Source: Cupriavidus respiraculi (GTDB lineage: Bacteria; Pseudomonadota; Gammaproteobacteria; Burkholderiales; Burkholderiaceae). Taken from it: DNA of 64,000 nt. Each line of letters opens with the position of its first letter. The first letter of the stretch is position 1. The stretch is taken from contig NZ_CAJZAH010000003.1 in assembly GCF_914271545.1 (NCBI RefSeq), forward strand, positions 1 through 64,000. The letters are read 5' to 3'. The position numbers and the translations under genes were made by a program. The notes beneath the pieces are model-generated. The model saw only the letters and a list, made by a program, of their open reading frames with translations, did no database searches and had not been told where the DNA came from. Positions 18,712 through 27,781 of the stretch are shown here, one piece after another.

Positions 18712-19836
18712 TCAGAAGCGGTGACGCACGCCCACCGCGACGCCGATCATGCTGTTTTCGCCCGAGCCCAGGAAGTAGCCGTTGGCGAAGCTGATGGCCG
18801 ACGTATCGAAGTTCAGGCCGGCATGCTTCGAGTAGGCCGTCGACAGATAGATGTCGGTGCGCTTGGACAGGTTGTAGTCGGCGATGAACTGGACCTGCCA
18901 TGGGTTGCGGACGTTGGTACCGACCAGGTTCTTGACGTCCTCGTAGTAGTACGCCAGCGTCAGGCTCAGCGGCGTGTTGACCTGGTAGTTCAAGCCCGCC
19001 CAGTAGTAGTTGTCGCGCAGCACGGTCGGCTCGCCGAGCGACTTCGGTCCCTTGTTCTGGCCCCAGCGGTATCCGCCCATGACCTTGGCCGGGCCGAACG
19101 CGTAGCTGGCGGCCGCGCCGATCTTGCGGAACGTACCGGTATCGCCGGTGGCGGTCAGCGTCGGGTTGTATTGGTCGTAGGCGATGGTGGCGGCGAACGG
19201 GCCGGCCGCGTAGCCGACCGAAGCACCGTAGCCGGTGTCGCGGCGGGACTGGCCCGGGACTTCGCCGGCGCCGGCGACGCCGTTGCCGAACGAATAGTGG
19301 GCGATGGCGGTGACCGGGCCGAATTTGCCGGTGTACTTGGCGGTGTTGTCCGAGCGGAAGTTCAGGCCCAGCTGGGCGACGATCGGTTCGTACTGCGTGG
19401 CGTAGCCGGTCGGCGAGAAGTTGGCGAACGCATCGAACATCGTGGTGTACTGGCGACCGAAGGTGACACGGCCGACGGCGCTGCTCTCCAGGCCGACATA
19501 CGCCTGACGACCGAACAGCCGGCCGCCTTGCTGCGACCTGCCGTCATCGACGCCGAAACCGCTTTCGAGCACGAACAGCGACTTCAGGCCGCCACCGAGG
19601 TCCTCGACGCCGCGCAGGCCCCAGCGCGAACCGGACAGGCCGCCGGAGGTCAGGCGGTAGGCGTTCTCGCCGGGTCCGACGGTGAAGCCGTTCGCCGCGG
19701 TGGGAACCTGGCTGGACAGGTTGCTGACGTATTCGAGGTTGGTGTCAACCACACCGTAGAGCGTCACGCTGGACTGTGCGTGGGCCGTTCCCGCCAAGGC
19801 GCCGAGCGCCGCCGCTGCAAGAAGCGATTTCTTCAT
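18712..19836 (-). CDS. Outer membrane porin (Gram-negative trimeric type)
   Basis: A 374-residue outer-membrane general porin of the beta-proteobacterial OmpC-like family. The signal peptide is MKKSLLAAAALGALAGTAHA (20 residues), and the mature protein starts QSSVTLYGVVDTNLEYV. It shows alternating beta-strands, a conserved SRWGLRGVEDLGGGLKSLF strand-turn, and a terminal Phe (VGVRHRF) needed for insertion by the BAM complex. It has its own terminator and a ribosome binding site GGAGAT before the ATG. Selectivity is not deducible. Confidence 0.93.
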   Translation of the reverse strand: MKKSLLAAAALGALAGTAHAQSSVTLYGVVDTNLEYVSNLSSQVPTAANGFTVGPGENAYRLTSGGLSGSRWGLRGVEDLGGGLKSLFVLESGFGVDDGRSQQGGRLFGRQAYVGLESSAVGRVTFGRQYTTMFDAFANFSPTGYATQYEPIVAQLGLNFRSDNTAKYTGKFGPVTAIAHYSFGNGVAGAGEVPGQSRRDTGYGASVGYAAGPFAATIAYDQYNPTLTATGDTGTFRKIGAAASYAFGPAKVMGGYRWGQNKGPKSLGEPTVLRDNYYWAGLNYQVNTPLSLTLAYYYEDVKNLVGTNVRNPWQVQFIADYNLSKRTDIYLSTAYSKHAGLNFDTSAISFANGYFLGSGENSMIGVAVGVRHRF

Positions 19837-20151
19837 GCGTGTATCTCCATGTATGAATTATTGGTGGTCAGGCAAGGGGCCTCCTGAGTCTCCAATCCCC
19901 CGCCAGCCAGACTTCGCGAGAAGCTGCATTCACTGTAACAAACAACGTTCATTCTCAATTGAGGGGTTCCTCTGCTGTCTGGTTTTCACAACTCAGGGTT
20001 TAGGAGTATCCCGCCAAGCCAAGCCAGGCAAGGCTTGGCGGGCTGCGAGGGGGCCGCGTTACAATGCGGGAAATCCCGAGGAAGGGACGCGGTCCGAGGG
20101 CATGCGCGGTAGCGCACCAAGCGTCGACTTCCACCCTATCGACATGCAGAC
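19837..20151. other. Divergent intergenic region porin / coq7
   Basis: These 315 bases carry no gene. On the porin side there is an AT-richer patch (about 19925-19965) with a possible leftward -10 TACAGT at 19932-19937 but no well-placed -35 box. On the coq7 side a 10-bp inverted repeat (20011-20041) overlaps a possible rightward promoter. Confidence 0.5.
20011..20065 (+). promoter_or_regulatory. Inverted repeat overlapping a possible coq7 promoter
   Basis: CCGCCAAGCC at 20011-20020 and GGCTTGGCGG at 20032-20041 form a perfect 10-bp inverted repeat with an 11-nt loop. TTGGCG at 20035-20040, inside the right arm, and TACAAT at 20060-20065 would make a rightward promoter with a rather long 19-bp spacer. 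The repeat could therefore be a regulator site or simply a hairpin. Both readings are inference. Confidence 0.4.
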
Positions 20152-20775
20152 ATGGACAAGCTGATTCGCGAATTCGACGTGGCGTTGCGCGCCATCGCGG
20201 GGGTCACGCGCGCCGCGCGCCCCAACCCGGCCGAGGGGCTTCCGCCGCAGGCCGAGGCGCTCGGCGAGGCCGACCGCCGTCACGTCGCCGGGCTGATGCG
20301 CGTGAACCATGTCGGCGAGGTCTGTGCCCAGGCCCTGTACCAGGCGCAGAAGCTGACCGCGCGCACGCCGCAGGTCCAGGCGCAGATGGACGCCGCCGCG
20401 CGGGAGGAGGAAGACCATCTGGGCTGGTGCGCGGAGCGCCTGCAGGAGCTGGGCTCGCGCCCCAGCCTGCTCAATCCCCTGTGGTATGCCGGCGCCTTTG
20501 CCATCGGCTGGCTGGCCGGCCGCGCGGGCGACCGCGTCAGCCTCGGTTTCGTCTCGGAGACCGAGCGGCAGGTCGAGCATCATCTGACCGGACACCTGGA
20601 CCAATTGCCCGCGGACGATCACCGCTCGCGTGCGATCCTGGAGCAGATGCGCGATGACGAGGCCCGCCACGGCGCCGCGGCGCGGGACGCGGGTGGCATC
20701 ACGCTGCCTGCGCCGGTACGCGCGGCCATGCGCGCGGCCTCGCGTGTCATGACCACCACCGCCTACACGATCTAG
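20152..20775 (+). CDS. coq7: 3-demethoxyubiquinol 3-hydroxylase (Coq7)
   Basis: A 207-residue ferritin-like di-iron monooxygenase for the last hydroxylation in ubiquinone synthesis, at the inner membrane. The iron ligands lie in the expected places: Glu of [11 protein letters not shown], Glu/His of EEEDHLGWC, Glu and His of [10 protein letters not shown], and Glu/His of RDDEARHGA. The stretch [15 protein letters not shown] is the membrane-associating helix. It stands alone, divergent from the porin, 431 bases before mraZ. Confidence 0.94.
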   Translation: MDKLIREFDVALRAIAGVTRAARPNPAEGLPPQAEALGEADRRHVAGLMRVNHVGEVCAQALYQAQKLTARTPQVQAQMDAAAREEEDHLGWCAERLQELGSRPSLLNPLWYAGAFAIGWLAGRAGDRVSLGFVSETERQVEHHLTGHLDQLPADDHRSRAILEQMRDDEARHGAAARDAGGITLPAPVRAAMRAASRVMTTTAYTI

Positions 20776-21047
20776 TTCCCCGCCCGGTAAATCGCGGGCG
20801 GCGGTCCGCGCCCCGCCAGGCCCCGATTTGCCTGGGCTCGCGGCAAAACGTTGTATTCTTTCCCCTGGCCCGAAACCCGCCATTTTCGGGCTGCCAGCGG
20901 TTCCTTCCCAGCGGTTCTCAGGTGGTTTCTCGGCTTTCCTCCCTAACGTCTTCATTTCATTAGGAATTCACCTTCCTGGTGCGTGAGGTGTGCGCGCTAA
21001 GTCCTTGTTCTTGCTCGAAAAATCTCTCTTTCGGCCTCTGTCTAGCC

Positions 21048-21076
21048 TTGACCGCCCAAAACGCTTCCTCTAAAGT
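21048..21076 (+). promoter_or_regulatory. Promoter of the dcw cluster
   Basis: TTGACC at 21048-21053, an exact 17-bp spacer, and TAAAGT at 21071-21076. Transcription would start near 21083, inside the array of MraZ boxes, which is the arrangement known for the mra promoter of E. coli. It is the best promoter match in the gap before mraZ. Confidence 0.75.
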
Positions 21077-21110
21077 GGGAAATAGTGTGAGGAAGTGTAT
21101 TTTTGTGTGA
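21075..21110 (+). promoter_or_regulatory. MraZ operator: four GTG boxes with 10-bp period
   Basis: GTGGGA (21075-21080), GTGTGA (21085-21090), GTGTAT (21095-21100) and GTGTGA (21105-21110) are spaced exactly 10 bp apart, so they lie on one face of the helix. MraZ proteins are known to bind direct repeats containing TGGG with this period just upstream of mraZ. The array overlaps the -10 box and the likely start site, as expected for repression. Confidence 0.78.
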
Positions 21111-21206
21111 AAAAGCAGACTGAGCGTGGGATGATTTCGGTCAGTCGGGGGCGGAGAAACGCACACCGCGCGGGCGAGGAAACGCCGGCGCGCAACGGGG
21201 GCGAAC

Positions 21207-21635
21207 TTGTTTCAGGGAGCATCGGCGCTGTCCCTGGATGCCAAGGGCCGGATGTCCATTCCGGCGCGGCATCGGGAAGCGCTGCAACAGCAGGCCGAGG
21301 GCCGGGTGACGCTGACCAAGCACCCGGATGGCTGCCTGCTGCTCTTTCCCCGGCCCGAATGGGAAGTTTTCCGCGAGCGGATCGCCGCGCTGCCGATGGA
21401 CGCGCACTGGTGGAAGCGCATTTTTCTCGGTAATGCGGCCGACGTGGAGATGGATGGCGCCGGACGGGTGCTGATCGCTCCCGAGCTGCGCACCGCCGCA
21501 CAGCTCGACAAGGAAGTGATGTTGCTCGGCATGGGCAGCCATTTCGAAGTGTGGGATGCCGCGACCTACGCCGCCAAGGAGCAGCAGGCCATGGCGCAGG
21601 GCATGCCCGACGCGTTGAAGAACTTTTCATTCTGA
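21207..21635 (+). CDS. mraZ: Transcriptional regulator MraZ
   Basis: A 142-residue DNA-binding protein made of two AbrB-like swapped-hairpin repeats, [16 protein letters not shown] (11-26) and [13 protein letters not shown] in the second half. MraZ forms rings that bind repeats in front of its own operon and usually represses it. The start is a TTG preceded by GGGGG at 21197-21201. It was chosen because the family begins with [14 protein letters not shown] and no ATG lies upstream in a useful place. It is the first gene of the dcw cluster. Confidence 0.93.
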   Translation: MFQGASALSLDAKGRMSIPARHREALQQQAEGRVTLTKHPDGCLLLFPRPEWEVFRERIAALPMDAHWWKRIFLGNAADVEMDGAGRVLIAPELRTAAQLDKEVMLLGMGSHFEVWDAATYAAKEQQAMAQGMPDALKNFSF

Positions 21636-21642
21636 AGTGGTA

Positions 21643-22644
21643 ATGGACCCAACCCGTTCGCCGGGCACTCCCACCCTGCGCCATCGCACCGTGCTGCTGG
21701 ACGAAGCCGTCGAGGCGCTGGTCTGGCGGCCCGACGGCGCCTATGTGGACGGGACCTTCGGCAGGGGAGGGCACAGCCGGGCCGTGCTGGCCCGGCTCGG
21801 GCCGGACGGGGCACTGGTTGCCTTCGACAAGGATCCGGCAGCAATCGCAGAAGCGGGCACCATCGAGGATGCCCGCTTCTCCATTGAGCACGAGAGCTTC
21901 GCGCGGATGGGCGAACGGCTTGCCGCCCGCGTGGGCAAGGTGGCGGGGGTGCTGCTGGACCTGGGCATCAGCTCGCCGCAGATCGACGACGCCGCGAGGG
22001 GGTTTTCCTTTCGTTTCGAGGGCCCGCTGGACATGCGCATGGACACCACGCGGGGCATGACGGCCGCGCAGTGGCTGGCGCAGGCGGACGAGCAAGACAT
22101 CGCTAGGGTGATACGAGACTATGGGGAAGAACGGTTTGCTGTACAGATTGCAAAGGCGATTGTTGCTCGCCGGAGCGAACCCGGCGATGGCGGACCTCTC
22201 GCCACTACTGCCGAGCTTGCCGCGCTCGTGGCGAAAGCCGTCAAAACACGCGAGAAGGGCCAGGACCCTGCGACCCGCACCTTTCAGGCTCTACGGATTC
22301 ACATCAATCAAGAGCTTGCGGACCTCGAAAGAGGTCTGAGCGCGGCCTACGAATTGCTGGAGGTGGGAGGGCGGCTGGTGGTGATCAGCTTTCATTCGCT
22401 GGAGGACCGCATCGTCAAGCGGTTCATGCAGGCGCATGCGCGTCCGCAGCAGGATGCCGATCCGGCCCTGCGGCGCGCACCGCTGCGCGCGGCGGATCTG
22501 CCCCAACCCACGCTGAAGCTGCTCGGGCGCAAGATGCCTGGGGCCGAGGAAGTCGCCGCCAACCCGCGTGCCCGCTCGGCGGTCATGCGCGTGGCCGAGA
22601 AGCTGGCGCCGGCGAACGCCGTGCGAGGCGGGGCGCCGGCATGA
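21643..22644 (+). CDS. rsmH: 16S rRNA (cytosine(1402)-N(4))-methyltransferase RsmH
   Basis: A 333-residue SAM-dependent methyltransferase that modifies C1402 in the 16S rRNA decoding centre. The SAM site [12 protein letters not shown] lies at about 34-45, then [13 protein letters not shown], and near the C-terminus [20 protein letters not shown]. The ATG at 21643 is 7 bases after the mraZ stop; a GTG two codons earlier is possible. Oddly, codons between about 22093 and 22350 use A or T in the third position far more often than the rest of the gene, although the protein there ([20 protein letters not shown] and onward) is normal for the family. It overlaps ftsL by 4 bases. Confidence 0.95.
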   Translation: MDPTRSPGTPTLRHRTVLLDEAVEALVWRPDGAYVDGTFGRGGHSRAVLARLGPDGALVAFDKDPAAIAEAGTIEDARFSIEHESFARMGERLAARVGKVAGVLLDLGISSPQIDDAARGFSFRFEGPLDMRMDTTRGMTAAQWLAQADEQDIARVIRDYGEERFAVQIAKAIVARRSEPGDGGPLATTAELAALVAKAVKTREKGQDPATRTFQALRIHINQELADLERGLSAAYELLEVGGRLVVISFHSLEDRIVKRFMQAHARPQQDADPALRRAPLRAADLPQPTLKLLGRKMPGAEEVAANPRARSAVMRVAEKLAPANAVRGGAPA

Positions 22645-22982
22645 ACCGTCTAACCTTCTTCCTGCTCGGCGCGCTGATCCTGTGCGCGCTGTCCCTGGTC
22701 AGCGCGCAGCACGAGGCCCGGACGCTGTTCGTCGCGCTGGAGCGCGCGCAGGCCGAGGAAAAGCAGCTCGATATCGACTGGGCGCGGCTGCAGTACCAGC
22801 AGAGCTCGCTCGGCAAGAGCGCGCGCATCGCCGAGGCGGCGCGCACCCAGCTCAAGATGCTGCCGGTCAACCCCGGCAAGACCCAATACCTGGCGGCGCC
22901 CCGCATCTCGTCCGCCCCCGGCGCGGCGCAGACCGCGGCCGCCGCCGTGCCCGCGGGCGACCGCGTGGAGGGCCGGCCATGA
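22641..22982 (+). CDS. ftsL: Cell division protein FtsL
   Basis: A 113-residue bitopic inner-membrane protein. A very short cytoplasmic N-terminus is followed by one membrane helix (about 3-22) and a periplasmic coiled coil (about 25-70; [20 protein letters not shown], then heptads), which pairs with FtsB and FtsQ in the divisome. The C-terminal 40 residues are Pro/Ala-rich and variable. Start and stop overlap both neighbours by 4 bases. Confidence 0.92.
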   Translation: MNRLTFFLLGALILCALSLVSAQHEARTLFVALERAQAEEKQLDIDWARLQYQQSSLGKSARIAEAARTQLKMLPVNPGKTQYLAAPRISSAPGAAQTAAAAVPAGDRVEGRP

Positions 22983-24778
22983 CGATGGCGCGTCCCAACC
23001 CCCGCCGGGCCAACGCCCCCGCCTCGCGCCCGCGCAGCGGCCAGTTCTCGGCAAGCCCGGTGCTGGGCCTGCGGCTGCCGATGTGGCGCTCCAAGCTGGT
23101 GGTCTTCCTGATGTTCGCGGCTTTCGTCGCGCTGGCGATGCGTGCGCTGTGGATCCAGGGGCCGGGCAACCAGTTCTACGAAGCCGAGGGCAAGAAGCGT
23201 TTCCAGCGCACGCTGGAACTGCCCGCCACGCGCGGCAAGATCCTGGACCGCAATGGCCTGGTGCTGGCCACCAGCCTGCCGGTCAAGGCGATCTGGGCGG
23301 TGCCCGAGGACGTGCCCGGCGATCTGGAGCCGGCCAAGCTGCGCCAGCTCGCGAAGCTGCTGGAAATGTCCGACAAGGATCTGCGCAAGAAGCTGTCCGA
23401 GGACAAGAGCTTCGTCTATCTGAAGCGCCAGGTGCTGCCCGACGCGGCCGACAAGATCGCCGCGCTGAAGATCAACGGCATCCACCAGACCCGCGAGTAC
23501 AAGCGCTTCTACCCGGAAGGCGAGGCGATGGCGCACATCGTCGGCTTCACCAACGTGGAAGACCGCGGCCAGGAAGGCATGGAGCTCGCCCGCGAGCCGG
23601 TGCTTGCGGGCCGCGCCGGCGCGCGCCAGGTGATCAAGGACCGGCTGGGGCGCGTGGTCGAGGACATCGGCGTGCTCAAGAGCCCGCGCGATGGCGAAGA
23701 CCTGCAACTGTCGATCGACGCCAAGATCCAGTACCTGGCCTACAACGAGGTCAAGGCGGTGGCCGAGCGCAGCAAGGCAAAGGCGGCCAGCGCCGTGGTG
23801 CTCGACGCGCAGACCGGCGAGGTGCTGGCACTGGCGAACTGGCCCACCTACAACCCGAACGACCGCAGCCGGCTGTCCGGCGAGCAGCTGCGCAACCGCG
23901 TGCTGACCGATACCTTCGAGCCGGGCTCGATGATGAAGCCGATCACGGTCGCGCTGGCGATGCAGCTCAAGCGCATCACGCCGTCGACCGTGTTCGCGAC
24001 CACCGGCAAGTTCACCTACGAAGGCGCGACGATCAGCGACACTCACAACTACGGCTCGCTGACCACCAGCGGCGTGATCCAGAAGTCCAGCAACATCGGC
24101 ACGATGAAGATCGCGATGATGCTCAAGCCGCAGGAAATGTGGGACATGTACACCAGCATCGGGCTGGGCCAGGCGCCCAAGCTCGGCTTTCCCGGCGCGG
24201 TCGCGGGGCGCGTGCGCCCGTACAAGAGCTGGCGGCCCATCGAGCAGGCCACCATGTCGTACGGCTACGGCCTGTCGGTGTCGCTGTTCCAGATCGCTCA
24301 CGCCTATACGATCTTCGCGCACGACGGCGAACTGATCCCGATCACGATGTTCCGCACCAGCGGCCCGGCCACCGGCGAGCGCGTGCTGTCCCCGCAGGTC
24401 GCACGCGACGTGCGGGCGATGATGGAGACCGTGACCGCGCCCGGCGGCACCGCGCCCGAGGCGCAGGTGATGGGCTACCGAGTGGGCGGCAAGACCGGCA
24501 CCGCGTACAAGCACGAAGGCCGCGGCTACAACCGGAGCAAGTACCGCGCGTCGTTCATCGGCCTGGCGCCGATGTCCAACCCGCGCATCATCGTCGCGGT
24601 CAGCGTGGACGAGCCCACCGCGGGCAGCCACTACGGCGGCGCGGTCGCCGGCCCGGTGTTCGCCGCGATCACTGGCGGCACGCTGCGCGCGCTGAACGTA
24701 CAGCCCGATTCGCCGATCCGCCAGTTGGTCATCAGCGACAAGGTCCAGGAAAGCGAGCCGTGGAGCGAAACGCCATGA
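22979..24778 (+). CDS. ftsI: Septal peptidoglycan transpeptidase FtsI (PBP3)
   Basis: A 599-residue class B penicillin-binding protein that cross-links septal peptidoglycan together with FtsW. It has a basic cytoplasmic tail, a membrane helix at about 38-56, a non-catalytic dimerisation domain (TRGKILDRNGLVLATS at 84-99), and the transpeptidase domain with the acyl-enzyme serine in GSMMKP (S317-x-x-K320), SSN at 370-372 and KTGTA starting at 505. The length is usual for Burkholderiaceae. It is coupled to ftsL and murE by ATGA overlaps. Confidence 0.96.
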   Translation: MTMARPNPRRANAPASRPRSGQFSASPVLGLRLPMWRSKLVVFLMFAAFVALAMRALWIQGPGNQFYEAEGKKRFQRTLELPATRGKILDRNGLVLATSLPVKAIWAVPEDVPGDLEPAKLRQLAKLLEMSDKDLRKKLSEDKSFVYLKRQVLPDAADKIAALKINGIHQTREYKRFYPEGEAMAHIVGFTNVEDRGQEGMELAREPVLAGRAGARQVIKDRLGRVVEDIGVLKSPRDGEDLQLSIDAKIQYLAYNEVKAVAERSKAKAASAVVLDAQTGEVLALANWPTYNPNDRSRLSGEQLRNRVLTDTFEPGSMMKPITVALAMQLKRITPSTVFATTGKFTYEGATISDTHNYGSLTTSGVIQKSSNIGTMKIAMMLKPQEMWDMYTSIGLGQAPKLGFPGAVAGRVRPYKSWRPIEQATMSYGYGLSVSLFQIAHAYTIFAHDGELIPITMFRTSGPATGERVLSPQVARDVRAMMETVTAPGGTAPEAQVMGYRVGGKTGTAYKHEGRGYNRSKYRASFIGLAPMSNPRIIVAVSVDEPTAGSHYGGAVAGPVFAAITGGTLRALNVQPDSPIRQLVISDKVQESEPWSETP

Positions 24779-26310
24779 GCGCTCAGGCATTGCGTCCCGG
24801 CACGGTGCCCGCCAGGGTTGCCGACGCGCTCGCGTGGCTGCGCGCCAACGCGCGCCCCGGCGCGCGCCTGAGCGGCGACACGCGGCGGCTGGAAGCGGGC
24901 GATGTGTTCTTCGCCTACGTGTTGGGCAACCAGCGCCTGTCCACGGATGCGCGGCCGCATATCGCCCAGGCGCTGGCGCAGGGCGCCGGCGCGGTGCTGT
25001 TCGAGGCGCGCGGCTTCGCGTGGACCCATGGCGAGACCGTGCCGCATCTGGCCATCGAAGACCTGCACGAGCTGGCCGGCCCGATCGCGGCCGGCTGGTA
25101 TGGCAACGAGGCGCGCGACCTCGCCGTGACCGGTATTACCGGCACCAACGGCAAGACCTCGTGCAGCCAGTGGTTGGCCCGCGTGCTGCAGGGCGCGGGC
25201 ACGCCGTGCGCGACCATCGGCACGCTCGGCACGGGTTTCCCCGATGCGCTGACCGTCACCGGCTTCACCACGCCGGACGCCGTGCAGTTGCAGGGCAGCC
25301 TGGCGCAGTTGCACGAGGCCGGCGCGCGCGCCATCGCGATGGAAGTCTCTTCCCACGGACTGGAGCAAGGCCGGGTGGCCGGCACGCGCTTCGACGTCGC
25401 GGTGCTGACCAACCTGACGCAGGACCATCTCGACTACCACGGCACCATGGCCGAGTACGAGGCGGCCAAGGCGGCGCTGTTCCAGTGGGAGGGCCTGCGC
25501 TGCGCGGTGATCAACCGCGACGATGCCTTCGGGCGCCGCCTGCTGGCCGGCACGATGTCGGCGGCGCAGGTAATCGAATACGGCATCGAGGGCGACGCCG
25601 CGCCCGCGGGCGCGGGCCATTGGCTGCGCGCCACGGGCGTGCGCGCCACCGCCACGGGCACCGTGTTCCAGGTGGACGGCAGCTTCGGCCAGGCCGAGGT
25701 CGCCACGCCGCTGATCGGCGACTTCAACGTCAGCAACCTGCTGGCGGTGCTCGGCGCCGCGCTGGCCAACGGCGTGGCATGGGATGCCGCGCTCGCCGGC
25801 CTGCGCGCGCTGCGCCCGGTCGACGGCCGGATGGAGCTGTTCGGCGGCCACGATGGCCCGCTGGCCGTGGTGGACTACGCCCACACGCCGGACGCGCTGG
25901 ACAAGACGCTGGCCGCGCTGCGCCCGGTGGCCGCGGCCCGGCAGGGGCGGCTGTGGTGCGTGTTCGGCTGCGGCGGCGACCGCGATGCCGGCAAGCGCCC
26001 GCTGATGGGCGCCGTGGCCGAACGGCTCGCCGACGAGGTGATCCTCACCAGCGACAACCCGCGCAGCGAGGATCCGCAGGCCATTCTCGACGCGATCGCC
26101 GATGGCATGGGCGACCGCGCGCGGGCGCGCCAGATCGAGGACCGCGCCGCCGCCATTCTCTATGCGATCAAGCACGCCGGCGCGGCCGATGTGGTGCTGG
26201 TCGCCGGCAAGGGCCACGAGGCCACCCAGGAATCCCATGGACGCAAGCGGCCGTTCTCCGACCGCGAGCATGTCCGTCTGACGCTCGGCACGCGAGGAGT
26301 ATCCGCATGA
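24775..26310 (+). CDS. murE: UDP-MurNAc-tripeptide synthetase MurE (mDAP-adding)
   Basis: A 511-residue Mur ligase that adds meso-diaminopimelate to UDP-MurNAc-L-Ala-D-Glu in the cytoplasm. The P-loop is GTNGKTS (123-129). The carbamylated-lysine region and the catalytic His/Glu lie in SSHGLEQGR and LTQDHLDYHG. DNPR at 427-430 is the diagnostic motif for mDAP rather than lysine. It fits the Gram-negative peptidoglycan expected here. It overlaps both ftsI and murF by 4 bases. Confidence 0.96.
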   Translation: MSAQALRPGTVPARVADALAWLRANARPGARLSGDTRRLEAGDVFFAYVLGNQRLSTDARPHIAQALAQGAGAVLFEARGFAWTHGETVPHLAIEDLHELAGPIAAGWYGNEARDLAVTGITGTNGKTSCSQWLARVLQGAGTPCATIGTLGTGFPDALTVTGFTTPDAVQLQGSLAQLHEAGARAIAMEVSSHGLEQGRVAGTRFDVAVLTNLTQDHLDYHGTMAEYEAAKAALFQWEGLRCAVINRDDAFGRRLLAGTMSAAQVIEYGIEGDAAPAGAGHWLRATGVRATATGTVFQVDGSFGQAEVATPLIGDFNVSNLLAVLGAALANGVAWDAALAGLRALRPVDGRMELFGGHDGPLAVVDYAHTPDALDKTLAALRPVAAARQGRLWCVFGCGGDRDAGKRPLMGAVAERLADEVILTSDNPRSEDPQAILDAIADGMGDRARARQIEDRAAAILYAIKHAGAADVVLVAGKGHEATQESHGRKRPFSDREHVRLTLGTRGVSA

Positions 26311-27722
26311 GCAGCACCGCCACGAGCGACAACAGCATGACCACCTTGCAGCAGGCCGCCGGCTGGATCGCCGGCGCCCGCGTTCTCGGCGATGGCGCGC
26401 GGCGCTTCGCCCGCGTGCATACCGACAGCCGCACCATCGCGCCCGGCGATCTGTTCGTCGCGCTCCGGGGCGAGCGTTTCGATGCCCACGACTTCCTGGC
26501 CGACGTGGTGGCGCGCGGCGCCGCCGCGGTGCTGGTCGATCGCGACGTCGATGTCGGCGTGCCGGCCATCGTGGCGCCCGACACGCGCATCGCGCTGGGC
26601 GAGCTCGCGGCCGGCTGGCGCCGCCAGTTCGCGCTGCCGGCGGTCGCGGTCACCGGCAGCAACGGCAAGACGACGGTCAAGGAAATGATCGCCGCGATCT
26701 TCGCCGCGGCGGTGGGCGAGGAAGACCGGCTCGCCACCGGCGGCAATCTGAACAACGATATCGGCCTGCCGCTGACGGTGCTGCGGCTGCGCGCCACGCA
26801 CCGGCTCGCCGTGTTCGAGATGGGCATGAACCATCCGGGCGAAACGGTGTATCTGGCCGGCATCGCGCAGCCCACCGTGGCGGTGATCACCAACGCGCAG
26901 CGCGAGCACCAGGAATTCATGGTCAGCGTGGAAGCGGTCGCGCGCGAGCACGCCAGCGCCATCGAGGCGCTGCCCGCCAACGGCGTGGCGGTGTTTCCGC
27001 TGGACGCGCAGAACGGCGGCGAGCACGCCCCGCTGTGGCGCCAGGCCGCCGGCGCGCGCCGTGTGATGACGTTCGGCCTGGAGGCCGGCGCCGATGTCAC
27101 GGCCACCGTCGCGCTCGATGCGGGCGTGCAGGTGATGCAGGTGCGCGCGCCGCTGACTGGCTTCCAGGTCCGGCTGTCGCTGCTGGGCGAGCACAACGTG
27201 CGCAACGCGCTGGCCGCCATCGCGTGCGCGCTGTCGGCCAACGTCGACCCGAGCGCGATCCAGGCCGGGCTGGCTGCCTTTGCCCCGGTCAAGGGCCGCC
27301 TGCAGGTCAAGCACGCCGCGCGCGGCGCGGTGGTGATCGACGACACCTACAACGCCAATCCGGATTCGATGCGCGCCGCCATCGACGTGCTGGCCGCTTT
27401 CCCGTCGCCGCGCCTGCTGGTGCTGGGCGACATGGGCGAGGTCGGCGACCAGGGCCCGGCGTTCCACACCGAGATCGGCGCCTATGCGCGGGCGCGCGGC
27501 ATCGAGGCGCTATGGGGCGTCGGCGAGGCGGCACCGCACGCGGTGCAGGCGTTCGGTACGAGCGGCCGGCACTTCGCCCGCGCGGAAGACCTGGCCGGGG
27601 CACTGACGAATGACAACGACGGCACGGTGGCGAAGGCGTCCGCGGTGCTGGTGAAGGGATCGCGCTTCATGCGCATGGAACGGATGGTGGACGCGCTGGT
27701 CGGAAAGCCTTCCGCCGCGTGA
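26307..27722 (+). CDS. murF: UDP-MurNAc-tripeptide:D-Ala-D-Ala ligase MurF
   Basis: A 471-residue ligase that attaches D-Ala-D-Ala to make the UDP-MurNAc-pentapeptide. The N-terminal domain has SRTIAPGDLFVALRGERFDA, the P-loop is GSNGKTT (117-123), and the ligase core has EMGMNHPGE and DDTYNANPDSM. The overlap start (26307) gives ten extra residues relative to an in-frame ATG at 26337, which may be the functional one since SMTTLQQAAGWI resembles the family start. Spacing to mraY is 59 bases. Confidence 0.95.
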   Translation: MSSTATSDNSMTTLQQAAGWIAGARVLGDGARRFARVHTDSRTIAPGDLFVALRGERFDAHDFLADVVARGAAAVLVDRDVDVGVPAIVAPDTRIALGELAAGWRRQFALPAVAVTGSNGKTTVKEMIAAIFAAAVGEEDRLATGGNLNNDIGLPLTVLRLRATHRLAVFEMGMNHPGETVYLAGIAQPTVAVITNAQREHQEFMVSVEAVAREHASAIEALPANGVAVFPLDAQNGGEHAPLWRQAAGARRVMTFGLEAGADVTATVALDAGVQVMQVRAPLTGFQVRLSLLGEHNVRNALAAIACALSANVDPSAIQAGLAAFAPVKGRLQVKHAARGAVVIDDTYNANPDSMRAAIDVLAAFPSPRLLVLGDMGEVGDQGPAFHTEIGAYARARGIEALWGVGEAAPHAVQAFGTSGRHFARAEDLAGALTNDNDGTVAKASAVLVKGSRFMRMERMVDALVGKPSAA

Positions 27723-27781
27723 ACCGGATGCGGTACCCGCGCATTGCCATGCGCGGCAATTGAACAGGAATAGAAAGCAAG

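Larger units (their letters stand above)
20776..21206. other. Intergenic region upstream of the dcw cluster
   Basis: A 431-base gap that is AT-richer than its surroundings, especially at 20930-21120. It contains the dcw promoter at 21048-21076 and the MraZ box array at 21075-21110, then about 95 bases of leader to the TTG start of mraZ. Earlier in the gap there is a weak GC hairpin after coq7 (around 20783-20802) with no T-run. I see no gene. Confidence 0.65.

Noticed and set aside
22121-22339. An open frame in another phase within the low-GC3 part of rsmH.
   Set aside because: It has no ribosome binding site, its composition is that of an out-of-frame reading (Arg/Leu/Pro), and the rsmH frame there encodes a normal conserved protein.
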